This document shows, piece after piece, positions 53,133-63,009 of a stretch of 64,000 nucleotides of DNA (positions are counted from its first letter, which is position 1; each line of letters begins with the position of its first letter). The notes under the pieces were generated by a model, which saw nothing but the letters and a program-made list of their open reading frames with translations, was not told the origin of the DNA and did not search any database. Origin of the DNA: UBA7960 sp964624065 (GTDB lineage: Bacteria; Bacteroidota; Bacteroidia; Bacteroidales; UBA7960); NCBI GenBank assembly GCA_964624065.1, contig CAZUWF010000010.1, forward strand, positions 1 to 64,000. The letters are read 5' to 3'. A program made the translations under genes and the position numbers.

Positions 53133-55241
53133 CTACTTCGCCAACTCCATCAAGAAAGCGTACTCACGTGCAACCTCCCTTAGCCGGCTAAACCTGCCCG
53201 ATGCTCCACCGTGGCCTGCTTCCATATTGGTGTAAAGCAGTATCATATTGCTGCCGGTATTGTATTCCCTGAGTTTTGCCACCCATTTGGTTGGTTCCCA
53301 GTACTGAACCTGCGAATCATGCAAGCCCGATGTTACCAAGATATTTGGGTAGACCTGGGCGGTAATGTTATCGTATGGAGAGTAAGAAAGCATGTACTCG
53401 TAGTACTCTTTAATGGTTGGATTGCCCCACTCATCATATTCTGCAGTGGTAAGAGGTATGGTTTCGTCAAGCATGGTCGTTACCACATCAACAAAAGGAA
53501 CGGCAGCTATGACTCCCTTAAACAGTTCGGGGCGCATATTTACGATGGCTCCCATAAGAAGTCCGCCTGCGCTCCCACCACTGGCAAATAATTTTTGCGA
53601 GCTGGTATATTTCTCCTTAACAAGATAATCGGCAATGTCTATAAAATCGTAAAAGGTGTTTTTCTTTTTCAGGAGCTTTCCTTCTTCGTACCACTGACGG
53701 CCAAGGTCCTCGCCCCCTCTGACGTGAGCAAGGGCGTAAATGAAACCTCTATCTAAGAGACTCACGGCATTGCTGCTAAAGCGCGGGTCAAGGCTGTACC
53801 CATAGGAACCATAACCGTATAGGAGCAAGGGATTGTTACCATTCTTCTCCATTCCCTTGCGGTAAACAACCGTAACAGGAACCTTAACCCCATCGCGCGC
53901 CTCAACAAAGAATCTTTTTGTTTCGTAATTTTCCGGCTTGAAATTTCCCAATACCTCTTGCTGTTTGATTAGGGTAGTCTTGCGAGTTTCCATATTGTAG
54001 TCATACACGCTCGAGGGGGTTGTTGGAGAGGTATAAACATATCTTAACACGTTGGTTTCCATTTCATTGTTGGATCCAATTCCAACTGTGTAAGCCTCGT
54101 CGTTAAAAGAAATGAAGTGAACATCATTGCTGGCAAGGTCAATAACCTTCAGTTGGCCAAGGGCGTTGCTGCGCTCTTGCAATACCAAAAAGTTGTTGAA
54201 TACCTCCACCGACTCCAACAGCACATCGGTCCTGTGAGGTATTACTTCTTTCCAATTGGTTAGGGTTGTGGCCCTTGCCGGTGTTTCCATCAACCTGAAG
54301 TTTTGTGCCTGGTGGTTCGTCAGCACGTAAAACTTGTCGGCATACGGGTAAATCGAATATCTCAAGTCCTTTTGTCGGGGTTGAAATGCCTTGAATTTTT
54401 CCTTTGGCTTGTCAGATGGCAATATCCTTATTTCGTTGCTCAAAGTACTATTAATGGTAATTTGAATGTAGGTGTCATCCTTTGAACGACCAACGCCCAT
54501 GTAGTAGTAGGTTTCGTCGGGTTCGTAGTAAACCATTACCGGCTCAGCCCTGTCAATTAAGTTATACCTCATTACCCTATCGTAACGCAGGGTTTTCGAA
54601 TCAATCATAGTGAAGAAAACCGTTTGGTTGTCGGCTGCCCACACAACATCACCGCTTGCGTTCTTAATACCCGTTGAAATAACCTCGCCTGTAGAGAGAT
54701 TCTTGAAGTTTACTGTGTGCTGCCTCCGGCCAACTGTATCAACAGTAAACGCAATTAGGTTATTATCAAAGCTTACATCGTAGGTTCCAATTCTAAAATA
54801 CGAATGTCCCTTTGCCAGTTTATTAACATCCAGCATTATCTCTTCAGGGCTCTCCAAGCTTCCCTTGCGACGGCAATAAATTGGGTATTCGCCACCTACC
54901 TCAAACCTGCTATAGTAAAAATAACCATTGGAAAATGTTGGGGCACTGGAATCATCCTCTTTTATTCTACCACGCATTTCGTTGAAAAGCTCCTCCTGAA
55001 GACCTTTGGTAAAGCCCATTTTGGTTTCGAGGTAAGCATTCTCGGCCTCGAGGTAGGCAATAACCGCTGGATCGTCTTTGTCGTTAATCCAGTAATAGTT
55101 GTCAATTCGAGTATGCCCGTGAATAGTGAGTTCCTTGGCAATTTTATCTGCAACAGGTGGTGCGGCATCGCCCCAGGTGGGCTTGGTTTTGCATGATGAT
55201 ATCATAGCTGCGATTGAAAGAAAAAACAAAACCTTTTTCAT
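53133..55241 (-). CDS. ptrB: Prolyl oligopeptidase family (S9, oligopeptidase B-like) lipoprotein
   Basis: Serine peptidase of 702 residues that cuts oligopeptides, probably after basic residues if it behaves like oligopeptidase B. The ATG at 55241 gives a lipoprotein signal (FLSIAAMISSC, lipobox SSC), so the enzyme is predicted to be anchored in the envelope, unlike cytosolic PtrB. A beta-propeller covers about residues 75-420. The catalytic domain has the Ser in GGSAGG near 540, Asp in SGLHDSQVQYWEP near 630 and His in EAGHGGASGR near 675. The frame is open to 55445, but the extra 68 residues run through the promoter of mscL and have no homology. Confidence 0.92.
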   Translation of the reverse strand: MKKVLFFLSIAAMISSCKTKPTWGDAAPPVADKIAKELTIHGHTRIDNYYWINDKDDPAVIAYLEAENAYLETKMGFTKGLQEELFNEMRGRIKEDDSSAPTFSNGYFYYSRFEVGGEYPIYCRRKGSLESPEEIMLDVNKLAKGHSYFRIGTYDVSFDNNLIAFTVDTVGRRQHTVNFKNLSTGEVISTGIKNASGDVVWAADNQTVFFTMIDSKTLRYDRVMRYNLIDRAEPVMVYYEPDETYYYMGVGRSKDDTYIQITINSTLSNEIRILPSDKPKEKFKAFQPRQKDLRYSIYPYADKFYVLTNHQAQNFRLMETPARATTLTNWKEVIPHRTDVLLESVEVFNNFLVLQERSNALGQLKVIDLASNDVHFISFNDEAYTVGIGSNNEMETNVLRYVYTSPTTPSSVYDYNMETRKTTLIKQQEVLGNFKPENYETKRFFVEARDGVKVPVTVVYRKGMEKNGNNPLLLYGYGSYGYSLDPRFSSNAVSLLDRGFIYALAHVRGGEDLGRQWYEEGKLLKKKNTFYDFIDIADYLVKEKYTSSQKLFASGGSAGGLLMGAIVNMRPELFKGVIAAVPFVDVVTTMLDETIPLTTAEYDEWGNPTIKEYYEYMLSYSPYDNITAQVYPNILVTSGLHDSQVQYWEPTKWVAKLREYNTGSNMILLYTNMEAGHGGASGRFSRLREVAREYAFLMELAK

Positions 55242-55420
55242 TTTGTTGGATTTTTGGTTGTTATAAATAGCCCACGTTTGTATAATTAATCCACGTTTGC
55301 GAAATGATCCTAAACTTGACAGGTTGTTCGAGACAGAAACCAATGCGGCAAATTTACGAAAAGGCCAAATCAATAGAAACAATTTTTTAAATAATAAGGA
55401 AAAATTTAAGTAACCACAAT

Positions 55421-55428
55421 CAAAAGTA
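55421..55428 (-). promoter_or_regulatory. Possible promoter -7 box (TACTTTTG) for the S9 peptidase operon
   Basis: On the minus strand TACTTTTG lies 179 bases before the ptrB ATG and next to the -33 element of the divergent mscL promoter. The long leader makes this less certain. Confidence 0.38.
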
Positions 55429-55431
55429 AAC

Positions 55432-55462
55432 TTGGCATTTTTCAAATGTTGTTGTAACTTTG
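55432..55462 (+). promoter_or_regulatory. Bacteroidota promoter (TTG, 20 bases, TAACTTTG) before mscL
   Basis: TTG at 55432-55434 and TAACTTTG at 55455-55462 are separated by 20 bases. Both elements and the spacing match the phylum consensus, 40 bases before the mscL ATG. Confidence 0.65.
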
Positions 55463-55502
55463 AGAGTCAATTAAAATATTTACAAACCAAAAATTAGAAA
55501 AA

Positions 55503-55913
55503 ATGTCAATGATAAAAGAATTCAAGACATTTGCCATGCGAGGAAACGTAATGGATATGGCCATCGGAATTATAATCGGTGGGGCGTTTGGAAAAATTAT
55601 TTCATCATTTGTAAATGATGTGTTGATGCCCCCAATCGGTATGCTCATAGGTGGCGTTGATTTTGGCAATCTAAAACTTACCTTAAAGCAAGCTGTGGTC
55701 CAGGGAGAGGAAGTAGTTGAGGCAGTTACTTTAAATTACGGGGCTTTTGCCAACACCGTGATTGATTTCTTGATTATTGCCTTCGCAATTTTCTTGGTTA
55801 TCAAGGGAATTAACAGCATGAAAAAGAAGGAGGAAGAAGTTCCCGTTGCTCCTCCAGCACCCAGTAATGAAGAAAAACTTCTTGCCGAAATTCGCGACTT
55901 GTTGAAAAAGTAG
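55503..55913 (+). CDS. mscL: Large-conductance mechanosensitive channel
   Basis: Pentameric inner-membrane channel that opens under osmotic downshock. The 136-residue protein has the MscL layout: short N-terminal amphipathic helix (MIKEFKTFAMRGNVMDMAIG), first membrane helix with GIIIGGAFGKIISSFVNDVLMPPIG, a periplasmic loop, second helix (VIDFLIIAFAIFLVIKGIN) and a charged C-terminal helix (EEKLLAEIRDLLKK). The ATG at 55503 matches homologues. It is a single gene with its own promoter, divergent from the S9 peptidase. Confidence 0.96.
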   Translation: MSMIKEFKTFAMRGNVMDMAIGIIIGGAFGKIISSFVNDVLMPPIGMLIGGVDFGNLKLTLKQAVVQGEEVVEAVTLNYGAFANTVIDFLIIAFAIFLVIKGINSMKKKEEEVPVAPPAPSNEEKLLAEIRDLLKK

Positions 55914-56097
55914 TACTTATTTTTTGGTGGGATCAGAATTTGAAAATGGGAATTCTCTTGATTGGCCAATACCTCCAAACGTAGTCAAAACCCTTCGAAG
56001 GTTTTTCTGCACCAGAAAGTATCGGTCCAAGAAAGGGAAATGCCCCGGTATTTTTTTTGCTATCATTAACTATATGTGCGGTTAAAACTTTGGGTTT

Positions 56098-56105
56098 TAA
56101 ATTTG
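56098..56105 (+). promoter_or_regulatory. Promoter -7 box (TAAATTTG) before the metallo-beta-lactamase-fold gene
   Basis: TAAATTTG ends 14 bases before the ATG at 56120 and supports that start over the open frame at 56057. Confidence 0.36.
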
Positions 56106-56119
56106 AAAAAACAAATATT

Positions 56120-56995
56120 ATGACAAGGATTCTGCTAAAAGTAATATTATTGACGTGGTTGGGCACTTTCGTGGCATTTTCTCAGGGTCAAAATATCACA
56201 ATTGCCTCCACAGAGGTTGCTCCCAACGTTTACAGGGTTTTTGTTAACAACGCCGTTGCAGTTGTTGCCTTCACCGGTGAAGAAGGAACCCTCTTGGTGG
56301 ATGCTGCCTACGAGCAAACTGCCAAGGATCTCTTGAAAGAGATTGAGGGCATTTCAAGCAAGCCAATCAGTTATATTGTAAACACGCACATGCACGGCGA
56401 CCACACAGGTGGCAATCTGGTGCTTGGGAAAGGTGTTGATATCATTGCCCACCCCAACGTGATGGCTTTTTTGAGCAAGGAACAAAGAAGGGGTGAAAGG
56501 GTTATTCCACAATTCCCCGATTATGCCCTGCCAAACATCACTTTTTCGCAAGAAATGACATTAACCACAAACGGTCAGGAACTAAAGCTAAAATACCTTG
56601 CGGGAGGGCATACAAATAGCGACATTGTTGTTTACTTTCCTGACTCTAAAGTCCTTGCAGTGGGCGACTTGCTTTTTGCCGGCTTTTTTCCGTTCGTGGA
56701 TGTAATTAATGGCGGAAATCCTTTCAAATTCCTGGAAAACATCCAATACATTATTGAAAACTACCCGCCAGATACAAAAATAATTGGTGGCCACGGTCCG
56801 GTTTACTCAATGGACGAATACCAAATCTATCATCAAACCCTTTCACGAACCATTGACCAAATTGTCAGACACAAGAAAAATGGGATGACAAAGCAAGAGA
56901 TGGTGGACCAAAGAATATTGAAAGAGTGGGAGTCTTTCGGTTCGTTCTTCATTACCGAACAAAGGTGGATCGATACTATTTATCCTTTTTTGTAG
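56120..56995 (+). CDS. Secreted metallo-beta-lactamase-fold hydrolase
   Basis: A 291-residue metallohydrolase with a signal peptide (MTRILLKVILLTWLGTFVAFSQ). The zinc ligands of the fold are visible: HMHGDH near residue 92-97, His in LAGGHTNSD near 167, Asp in AVGDLLF near 188, and His in IGGHGPV near 231. The family covers true beta-lactamases, glyoxalase II-like and quinoprotein-relay enzymes, so the substrate is open; the tight HxHxDH site and periplasmic location fit a general exported hydrolase. The region before the ATG contains a promoter box, which rules out the longer frame from 56057. Confidence 0.87.
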   Translation: MTRILLKVILLTWLGTFVAFSQGQNITIASTEVAPNVYRVFVNNAVAVVAFTGEEGTLLVDAAYEQTAKDLLKEIEGISSKPISYIVNTHMHGDHTGGNLVLGKGVDIIAHPNVMAFLSKEQRRGERVIPQFPDYALPNITFSQEMTLTTNGQELKLKYLAGGHTNSDIVVYFPDSKVLAVGDLLFAGFFPFVDVINGGNPFKFLENIQYIIENYPPDTKIIGGHGPVYSMDEYQIYHQTLSRTIDQIVRHKKNGMTKQEMVDQRILKEWESFGSFFITEQRWIDTIYPFL

Positions 56996-57268
56996 GTTGG
57001 TGTAATCAGGTACTGTGCCCTGATTACAAATGCTTTAAATACGCTTATCCTCACCTTCATAAAAATTTTTTGATCTTTAAATTTGCCACATGCTAAAAAG
57101 CTTGTGCCGCCCAAATGGCCGCGCAATATATTGTTTTATCATTCACCAGCGGAGTGTACTAAAAAAAGCAATTATTTGAACCAGCCCTCACAAAAGCTTG
57201 CTTTTTAGGTTAAGTACTTTTAGCACGATAACCTGAATCAAAAATTAAACAATTAACAGTTTGTGGCA
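56996..57268. other. Intergenic region before the GH13 gene
   Basis: 273 bases with no recognisable gene. A near-consensus box TACTTTTA at 57215-57222 might be part of a promoter but lacks the final G and proper spacing. Confidence 0.35.
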
Positions 57269-60200
57269 ATGAAAAAGCTTTTCCTTACAGTTGCAGGTTT
57301 TTTCTTCGCGTGTATTCTTTGGCAACATAAGATTCAAGCACAAAATACCATTGCCCTTGATCAGGCGTCAAACTACGGCACTTGGGCGGGCAGTGGTGGG
57401 TTTGGGTTTCAACCCTGGAGCCTTTGGTCAAGCGGTGGTGCTGCCGGACAATTCATTGGCTCAAGTCACGGGGGTATGATTAACACCAATGGTAGTTCAT
57501 TTGGGATGTGGGGCAATCCAGGTTACTGCAATGCCCAGCGATTGTTTAGCAACCCTCTTGACTCAGAGCATGAATTTGCCATTGAGCTAAGCGTAAACTG
57601 GCGCGACGGAGCCAGGGGCATCGTTTTATTTAATTCTTCTTTCACAACCCTTTTTACCTTCAACATCACAAATGGCGGGTATGGTTCTACCGGTTGGGGC
57701 TGGTTAGCGAACTCTCATATTACTTTAAGGGCACTGCAGATTGACAACAATCATTTCCAGGTTTTCTTGCATCGGCGCAACGACAACTCTCGCTGGACGA
57801 GTTCAATTTTGCCTGGCAGGGTAGCAGGCTTTAGAGCTTACGTGGGGGAAACGGGAGGGGGAGGCAACAGGGATTTTTTTATAAACTCACCCCGAATTCA
57901 AACTACCGGAAGATTATTCTTGGCAGAGGGGCTTAGGATGCCCGGCGATTGGAATGGCTGGACAAACAACCACGGGATGACCGGCGATTTTGCCATGGTG
58001 CGAACCACCACTGGCACTTGGCGCTACCAAACCACATTCCAATACCTTGGTGCTGGTAGTAGTCAAAACTTTAGGTTCGTGTCTTCAGGAGCCGGAACTA
58101 ACGGACAATGGCGTAACCAATGGGCTTCAAACGGGTCGGTTCAGGTTGAACAGATGGCTTACTTCAATTATCAGCTGAACACCGATAGCCCTCACCCCTA
58201 TGATAATACCGTGTCGGGCCTCACCCAAAACCGGTTTTACACGGTGGTTTTCCATGATAGGGGCTACACCGGATCAAGGGCTGTTTTTTTGGAAACCACA
58301 GCAATGCCGGTGAATATTACTGGTGTATCACAAACCCCGGGAATTGTAAGTGCCAGCAACAATGTTACTGTAGTAGCTACTCTCTCTGGTGCCCCGTCAG
58401 CTCAAGAAATCTTTTACCTTCGATACTCAACCGATGGCTGGAATACCTCGTCGTCAGTAACGATGGGTGGCTTGGGAGCAACCCGTTCGGCCACCATTCC
58501 ATTACAACCAAACGGCACCCGAGTGTCTTATTATGTTTTAAGCTCAACGATTTCGGGGCTTACTGCTGACCATGATATGTACACCTTGCGCCTAAACAAC
58601 AACGACGGCCACAATTTCCTCTACTTGGTCGGACAAACGGCAGCTTGTGATGACCTGGTGCTTTTCACATCCCCACCGTTCCCCCAGGAAGAACATTCTG
58701 TAACCATACACCTAAACACCACTCTCGGGAACCGCGGGTTGGTTGACCATACAGGCGACGTTTACGCCCACACTGGGGTAATAACCAACTTAAGCTCGAG
58801 CAATTCCGACTGGAGATACGTAAAGACCAGCTGGGGCGAAGATACCTCAGAAACTAAACTATTACAACATTCTGCAAATACCTACTCGCTAACAATAAGC
58901 GACATTAGGGCATATTACAACGTGCCTCCATCGGAAGAAATCCTAAAGCTTGTAATGATTTTTAGAAGTGAGAATGCCGCAAGTGGCGATTATAAAATTC
59001 AACGCGAGGCCAACGGTTCCGATTTTTTGGTTTCAATTTACCCGGATGAAATTAACGTCAAGATTACCAGCCCGGCCATCAATAGCCAGATGATTGAAGG
59101 TAACCGGTTGATTACAGTTTGCGCCGATGCCTTGGAAAACTCAAACCTGAAAATTTTTCTCAACGAAACGGAAGTAGCCAGTGTTTCCTCAACGGCAGTT
59201 TCGACCTTGGTTAGCCTTCACGGATTATCAAATGGAATTCATTACCTAATTGCTGAAGCGAGCGAGGGAAGCATCACTGTTAGAGATTCGCTCTCGGTAT
59301 TCATAAGGGGTGCGGCAACCGTTGAACCCTTGCCAACGTTTATTTCAAGCAAGCCAACCAGACACTGGCCTGGGATCCATTATCACCCCGATAACACCAC
59401 TGTTACTCTGGTGCTCCACGACCCTCCGGGGCTAAAAAACCACGTGTTCGTAATTGGAGACTTCAACCAATGGGCCTTGCACCAAGACTATTACGCTCAC
59501 CGTACCCCCGATGGTATGTATTTCTGGAAAACAATCTTAGGGCTAAAACCCAATACAGAATATGCTTTCCAGTACTTGATAGACAACGAATTGCGCCTTG
59601 CCGACCCTTACGCCGAAAAGTTTTCGGACCCATGGAACGACCATTGGATTAATAGTTATAACTATCCAAACCTAAAACCATACCCCACTGGCAAGACTAC
59701 CGGAATAGCCAGCATTTTGCACCCAGGTAGGCAGGAGTATGGTTGGCAAGCGACTACCTTTACAAGACCATTGAACCAGGACCTGGTGATTTACGAGTTG
59801 CACGTGAGGGACTTCGTAGAGTCCGATGCCATTAAAGATGTTATTGCCAAGCTCGATTACCTTCAAGACCTTGGCGTTAATGCCATTGAGCTAATGCCCA
59901 TAAACGAGTTTGAGGGCAACGATAGTTGGGGATACAACCCTTCGTTTTACTTTGCCCCCGACAAGGCCTACGGTACTCGCTTAGATTACAAACAGCTCAT
60001 TGACGAGGCTCACAAGCGTGGTATGGCTGTTATCATGGATATAGTGCTAAACCACAGTTTCAACCAATCATCATTTGTTCAAATGTACTTTGACCAAAAC
60101 GCCGGAAACTGGGGGAAACCAACGCCAGATAATCCTTGGTTTTTGGTTGACAGCCCACCCCTACCCTGGAGCTGGGGTAACACGTTCGATCAAGATAGTA

Positions 60201-62920
60201 GGTTTACACACGACCTATTTCACAGGATACTGGAGCACTGGTTGACAGAATACCGCATTGATGGCTTTCGCTTCGACTTCACAAAGGGTTTTAGCAACCA
60301 TCCTTCGGGTGGCGATGGCTGGGAGCGGGACCAAGCAAGGATCAATAACCTGAAAAGGATTGCCAACCAGGTTTGGACTGCCAGCCCAGGCGCATACGTT
60401 ATCCTCGAACACCTTACCGGAAACCAAGAGGAAACTGAACTTGCCAATTATGGGATGATGCTCTGGGGGAATATGGAACCGCAATACGCCCAAGCAACAA
60501 TGGGCTGGCAAAATAACTCCGACCTAAGTTGGGGACTGCACACAGTTAGAGGTTACGCCTACCACAACCTCATTTCTTACATGGAAAGCCACGATGAGGA
60601 GAGGTTGATGTACAAAAACCTTAACTATGGAAATTCGTTCAACCAAACACACAATGTTAGGAATTTGGGAGTAGCCCTGGCCCGCAGCGAACTTGCCGCA
60701 GTGTTTTACTTCACCGCACCTGGCCCCAAAATGGTTTGGCAGTTTGGCGAGTTGGGTTACGATTATTCCATAAATTTCAATGGCAGGGTAGGTCGCAAGC
60801 CCGTAAGATGGGATTACTTCAATGTTCCGGAAAGGCGAAAATTATTCGATGTTTACTCGACAATGATGCAACTGAAAACCGAACATCCTGTTTTCAGGAC
60901 GAGCAATATTAACCACGACCTGGGGGGATATCTGAAGCGTATTCATTTAAACGAAAACATTGATGGCTCGGGTATGAAAGTAACCCTTTTGGGCAACTTC
61001 GATGTTGTAGGGCGCTACATTACACCCCACTTTCAAGAAACTGGCACTTGGTATGAGTTCTTTACCGGAACGGAACACCTTGTATCAAACACAACGTCGA
61101 ATGTTTGGCTGCAACCCGGAGAGTACCGACTTTATTTTTCCCACAAGCTATACCAAGAATACTATTCAAAAGCAACGGGCGATTTAAGTCAACCCTCAAG
61201 TTGGGGCACCAATATAGATGGGACAGGCAGCGTACCGCCAAACTTCACCCAAACTCGAGCACATTACCACGTGCGCAACAATGCCACACCAATGTTTGGG
61301 CAAAGCACGACTATTAGTGGCAATTTTACCAGACTGTTTGTAGGGGCCAATGGGCACCACGTTAACCTAGCCGTCAGTGCCCATTTAACTGCCGGAACAA
61401 TAGAGGTGGCCGAGGGCTCTACGCTTACAATTAAAAGTGGCAACCACCTTGTGGTTACAGACCGTTTGCGCAACCAGGGAACAGTCATTGTTGAACCCGG
61501 CGGAAGGATAACCATCGAAGGGGTTTTGAGCAACATAGCTGGTGCTGAAGGTTTTGTATTGGGCAGCAGTGCAACCGGTACTGCCACTTTGCTGCACCAA
61601 ACCCACGGAGCGGTTGGAAAAATGGAGAGGCACATCATAACCGATGGCTGGCACTTTATTTCGGCACCAGTGGGAGGGATGGAAATTATTGGTTCGGATT
61701 TCGTGCCTAGCCTTGATCCGCTGCCAACAAATTTCGATTTCTTTCTTTTTGACGAAATGGCTCCCGAAATAAGTGGCAATTGGTTTCCGTGGATAAACGT
61801 GCGTGGATTTGGAGGAATTCCCAACATTGAGAGATTCGGGCAGTTTTTGCAGGGAAAGGGCTACCTCTCTTCCTACAAAGGCAATTATGCCACACCAAAT
61901 CCTTTCGCGTTCGAGGGAAGGTTTGGAACCGGAAATTTCCAGATTCCACTGTGCAGCAGTAGCACATCAAACCACATCAAGGGCTGGAACTTATTAGGAA
62001 ACCCCTACCCCTCGGCAATTGATTGGAACTTGGCCAACAGGGATTTGTTTCACGACAATTTTGCCTATGTTTACAATCCACTAAAGGGTGTTGGCGGAGG
62101 TTACGAGACCATTGATGGCTCGGTTCCAAATGCTCTAATTGCCCCGGCCCAAGCCTTTTTCGTTCACGCCAAAGAAACCTCCCACGGCCGAAAACTCACC
62201 TTCAGTAATAATTTAAGAACCCACGGCGGCACCTGGATGAAAAATTTGCCCACCTCAGGCAAACTGGCATTGAGGCTGGAACAAAACGGAATGTTTGACG
62301 AGTGTACATTGAGAGTATTGGCCGGCAGCCAGAATGAACGAGACCGCACAGATGCCCTGAAACTGTTTAGCTTCAATGCCCAAATGCCACAGTTGTTTGC
62401 CAATTCCCTTGACGGAGTTAAACTGGCAATAAATTCGGTGCCATCAATAGGAAGCGATTCTGAAATATTTGTGGGACTTATGGCTCCGGTTGATGCTCAT
62501 TACATAATTTCGCTGACCCAACAATCGGGCCAATTAGCCGGCAAAACCATTTTTTTGGCTGATCTGCAAACGGGATATGCTCAAAATTTGTCGCTGCTGC
62601 CAAATTATTCTTTTAGCTCGAGCAAAGGTACCTTCGAAGCACGGTTCAGGTTGTTTTTTTCCGAACCTACAAACATAGTTGAAGCCAACAGCCCTAAGGC
62701 CAATACCCATTATTGGAATAACCATATTTACGTGAACTTTGCCAACGGAGGTTATGACCGAAAGCTTTCTGTTTATGATATTAGTGGAAAGGAAATTTTT
62801 GCCCGGGTGCTGGGTGCAAACCATCAGCACCAAATACCGGTAAGTCTTGCTGCCGGCATTTACCTCGTCAGGGTTTTTGATAATGATGGTGCTATAACCA
62901 CCAAAATTGTTGTAAGATAA
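57269..62920 (+). CDS. T9SS-exported multidomain GH13 alpha-glucan enzyme
   Basis: A 1,883-residue secreted protein. A signal peptide (residues 1-25) is followed by about 680 residues of beta-rich accessory modules. A CBM48-like module (about 711-805, FVIGDFNQW) precedes a GH13 barrel (about 820-1260). Catalytic motifs are complete: region I GMAVIMDIVLNH (about 918-930), nucleophile Asp1003 in DGFRFDFTK, acid/base Glu1047 in VILEHLTG, and His1108-Asp1109 in MESHDEERL. A beta-helix-like region follows and a type A T9SS sorting domain ends the protein (about 1811-1883). CBM48 plus GH13 suggests pullulanase, isoamylase or branching-type action on starch or glycogen; the exact bond is open. A GTG two codons earlier (57263) is possible. 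It has no sus genes beside it. Confidence 0.9.
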   Translation: MKKLFLTVAGFFFACILWQHKIQAQNTIALDQASNYGTWAGSGGFGFQPWSLWSSGGAAGQFIGSSHGGMINTNGSSFGMWGNPGYCNAQRLFSNPLDSEHEFAIELSVNWRDGARGIVLFNSSFTTLFTFNITNGGYGSTGWGWLANSHITLRALQIDNNHFQVFLHRRNDNSRWTSSILPGRVAGFRAYVGETGGGGNRDFFINSPRIQTTGRLFLAEGLRMPGDWNGWTNNHGMTGDFAMVRTTTGTWRYQTTFQYLGAGSSQNFRFVSSGAGTNGQWRNQWASNGSVQVEQMAYFNYQLNTDSPHPYDNTVSGLTQNRFYTVVFHDRGYTGSRAVFLETTAMPVNITGVSQTPGIVSASNNVTVVATLSGAPSAQEIFYLRYSTDGWNTSSSVTMGGLGATRSATIPLQPNGTRVSYYVLSSTISGLTADHDMYTLRLNNNDGHNFLYLVGQTAACDDLVLFTSPPFPQEEHSVTIHLNTTLGNRGLVDHTGDVYAHTGVITNLSSSNSDWRYVKTSWGEDTSETKLLQHSANTYSLTISDIRAYYNVPPSEEILKLVMIFRSENAASGDYKIQREANGSDFLVSIYPDEINVKITSPAINSQMIEGNRLITVCADALENSNLKIFLNETEVASVSSTAVSTLVSLHGLSNGIHYLIAEASEGSITVRDSLSVFIRGAATVEPLPTFISSKPTRHWPGIHYHPDNTTVTLVLHDPPGLKNHVFVIGDFNQWALHQDYYAHRTPDGMYFWKTILGLKPNTEYAFQYLIDNELRLADPYAEKFSDPWNDHWINSYNYPNLKPYPTGKTTGIASILHPGRQEYGWQATTFTRPLNQDLVIYELHVRDFVESDAIKDVIAKLDYLQDLGVNAIELMPINEFEGNDSWGYNPSFYFAPDKAYGTRLDYKQLIDEAHKRGMAVIMDIVLNHSFNQSSFVQMYFDQNAGNWGKPTPDNPWFLVDSPPLPWSWGNTFDQDSRFTHDLFHRILEHWLTEYRIDGFRFDFTKGFSNHPSGGDGWERDQARINNLKRIANQVWTASPGAYVILEHLTGNQEETELANYGMMLWGNMEPQYAQATMGWQNNSDLSWGLHTVRGYAYHNLISYMESHDEERLMYKNLNYGNSFNQTHNVRNLGVALARSELAAVFYFTAPGPKMVWQFGELGYDYSINFNGRVGRKPVRWDYFNVPERRKLFDVYSTMMQLKTEHPVFRTSNINHDLGGYLKRIHLNENIDGSGMKVTLLGNFDVVGRYITPHFQETGTWYEFFTGTEHLVSNTTSNVWLQPGEYRLYFSHKLYQEYYSKATGDLSQPSSWGTNIDGTGSVPPNFTQTRAHYHVRNNATPMFGQSTTISGNFTRLFVGANGHHVNLAVSAHLTAGTIEVAEGSTLTIKSGNHLVVTDRLRNQGTVIVEPGGRITIEGVLSNIAGAEGFVLGSSATGTATLLHQTHGAVGKMERHIITDGWHFISAPVGGMEIIGSDFVPSLDPLPTNFDFFLFDEMAPEISGNWFPWINVRGFGGIPNIERFGQFLQGKGYLSSYKGNYATPNPFAFEGRFGTGNFQIPLCSSSTSNHIKGWNLLGNPYPSAIDWNLANRDLFHDNFAYVYNPLKGVGGGYETIDGSVPNALIAPAQAFFVHAKETSHGRKLTFSNNLRTHGGTWMKNLPTSGKLALRLEQNGMFDECTLRVLAGSQNERDRTDALKLFSFNAQMPQLFANSLDGVKLAINSVPSIGSDSEIFVGLMAPVDAHYIISLTQQSGQLAGKTIFLADLQTGYAQNLSLLPNYSFSSSKGTFEARFRLFFSEPTNIVEANSPKANTHYWNNHIYVNFANGGYDRKLSVYDISGKEIFARVLGANHQHQIPVSLAAGIYLVRVFDNDGAITTKIVVR

Positions 62921-62977
62921 TTGCTGTAAAAAATCATTCACCCTGAATGGCAGGAGCTTAATTTCTGCCCTTTTTAT

Positions 62978-62985
62978 TAAATTTG
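62978..62985 (+). promoter_or_regulatory. Promoter -7 box (TAAATTTG) before the exonuclease gene
   Basis: TAAATTTG ends 24 bases before the TTG start at 63010. It would drive the exonuclease and acylphosphatase genes. Confidence 0.4.
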
Positions 62986-63009
62986 CCCATCAAAAGAAAA
63001 ACCACCTAA

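Noticed and set aside
55242..55445. A 68-residue extension of the S9 peptidase
   Set aside because: It runs into the mscL promoter region and would destroy the clear lipoprotein signal that begins at 55241.
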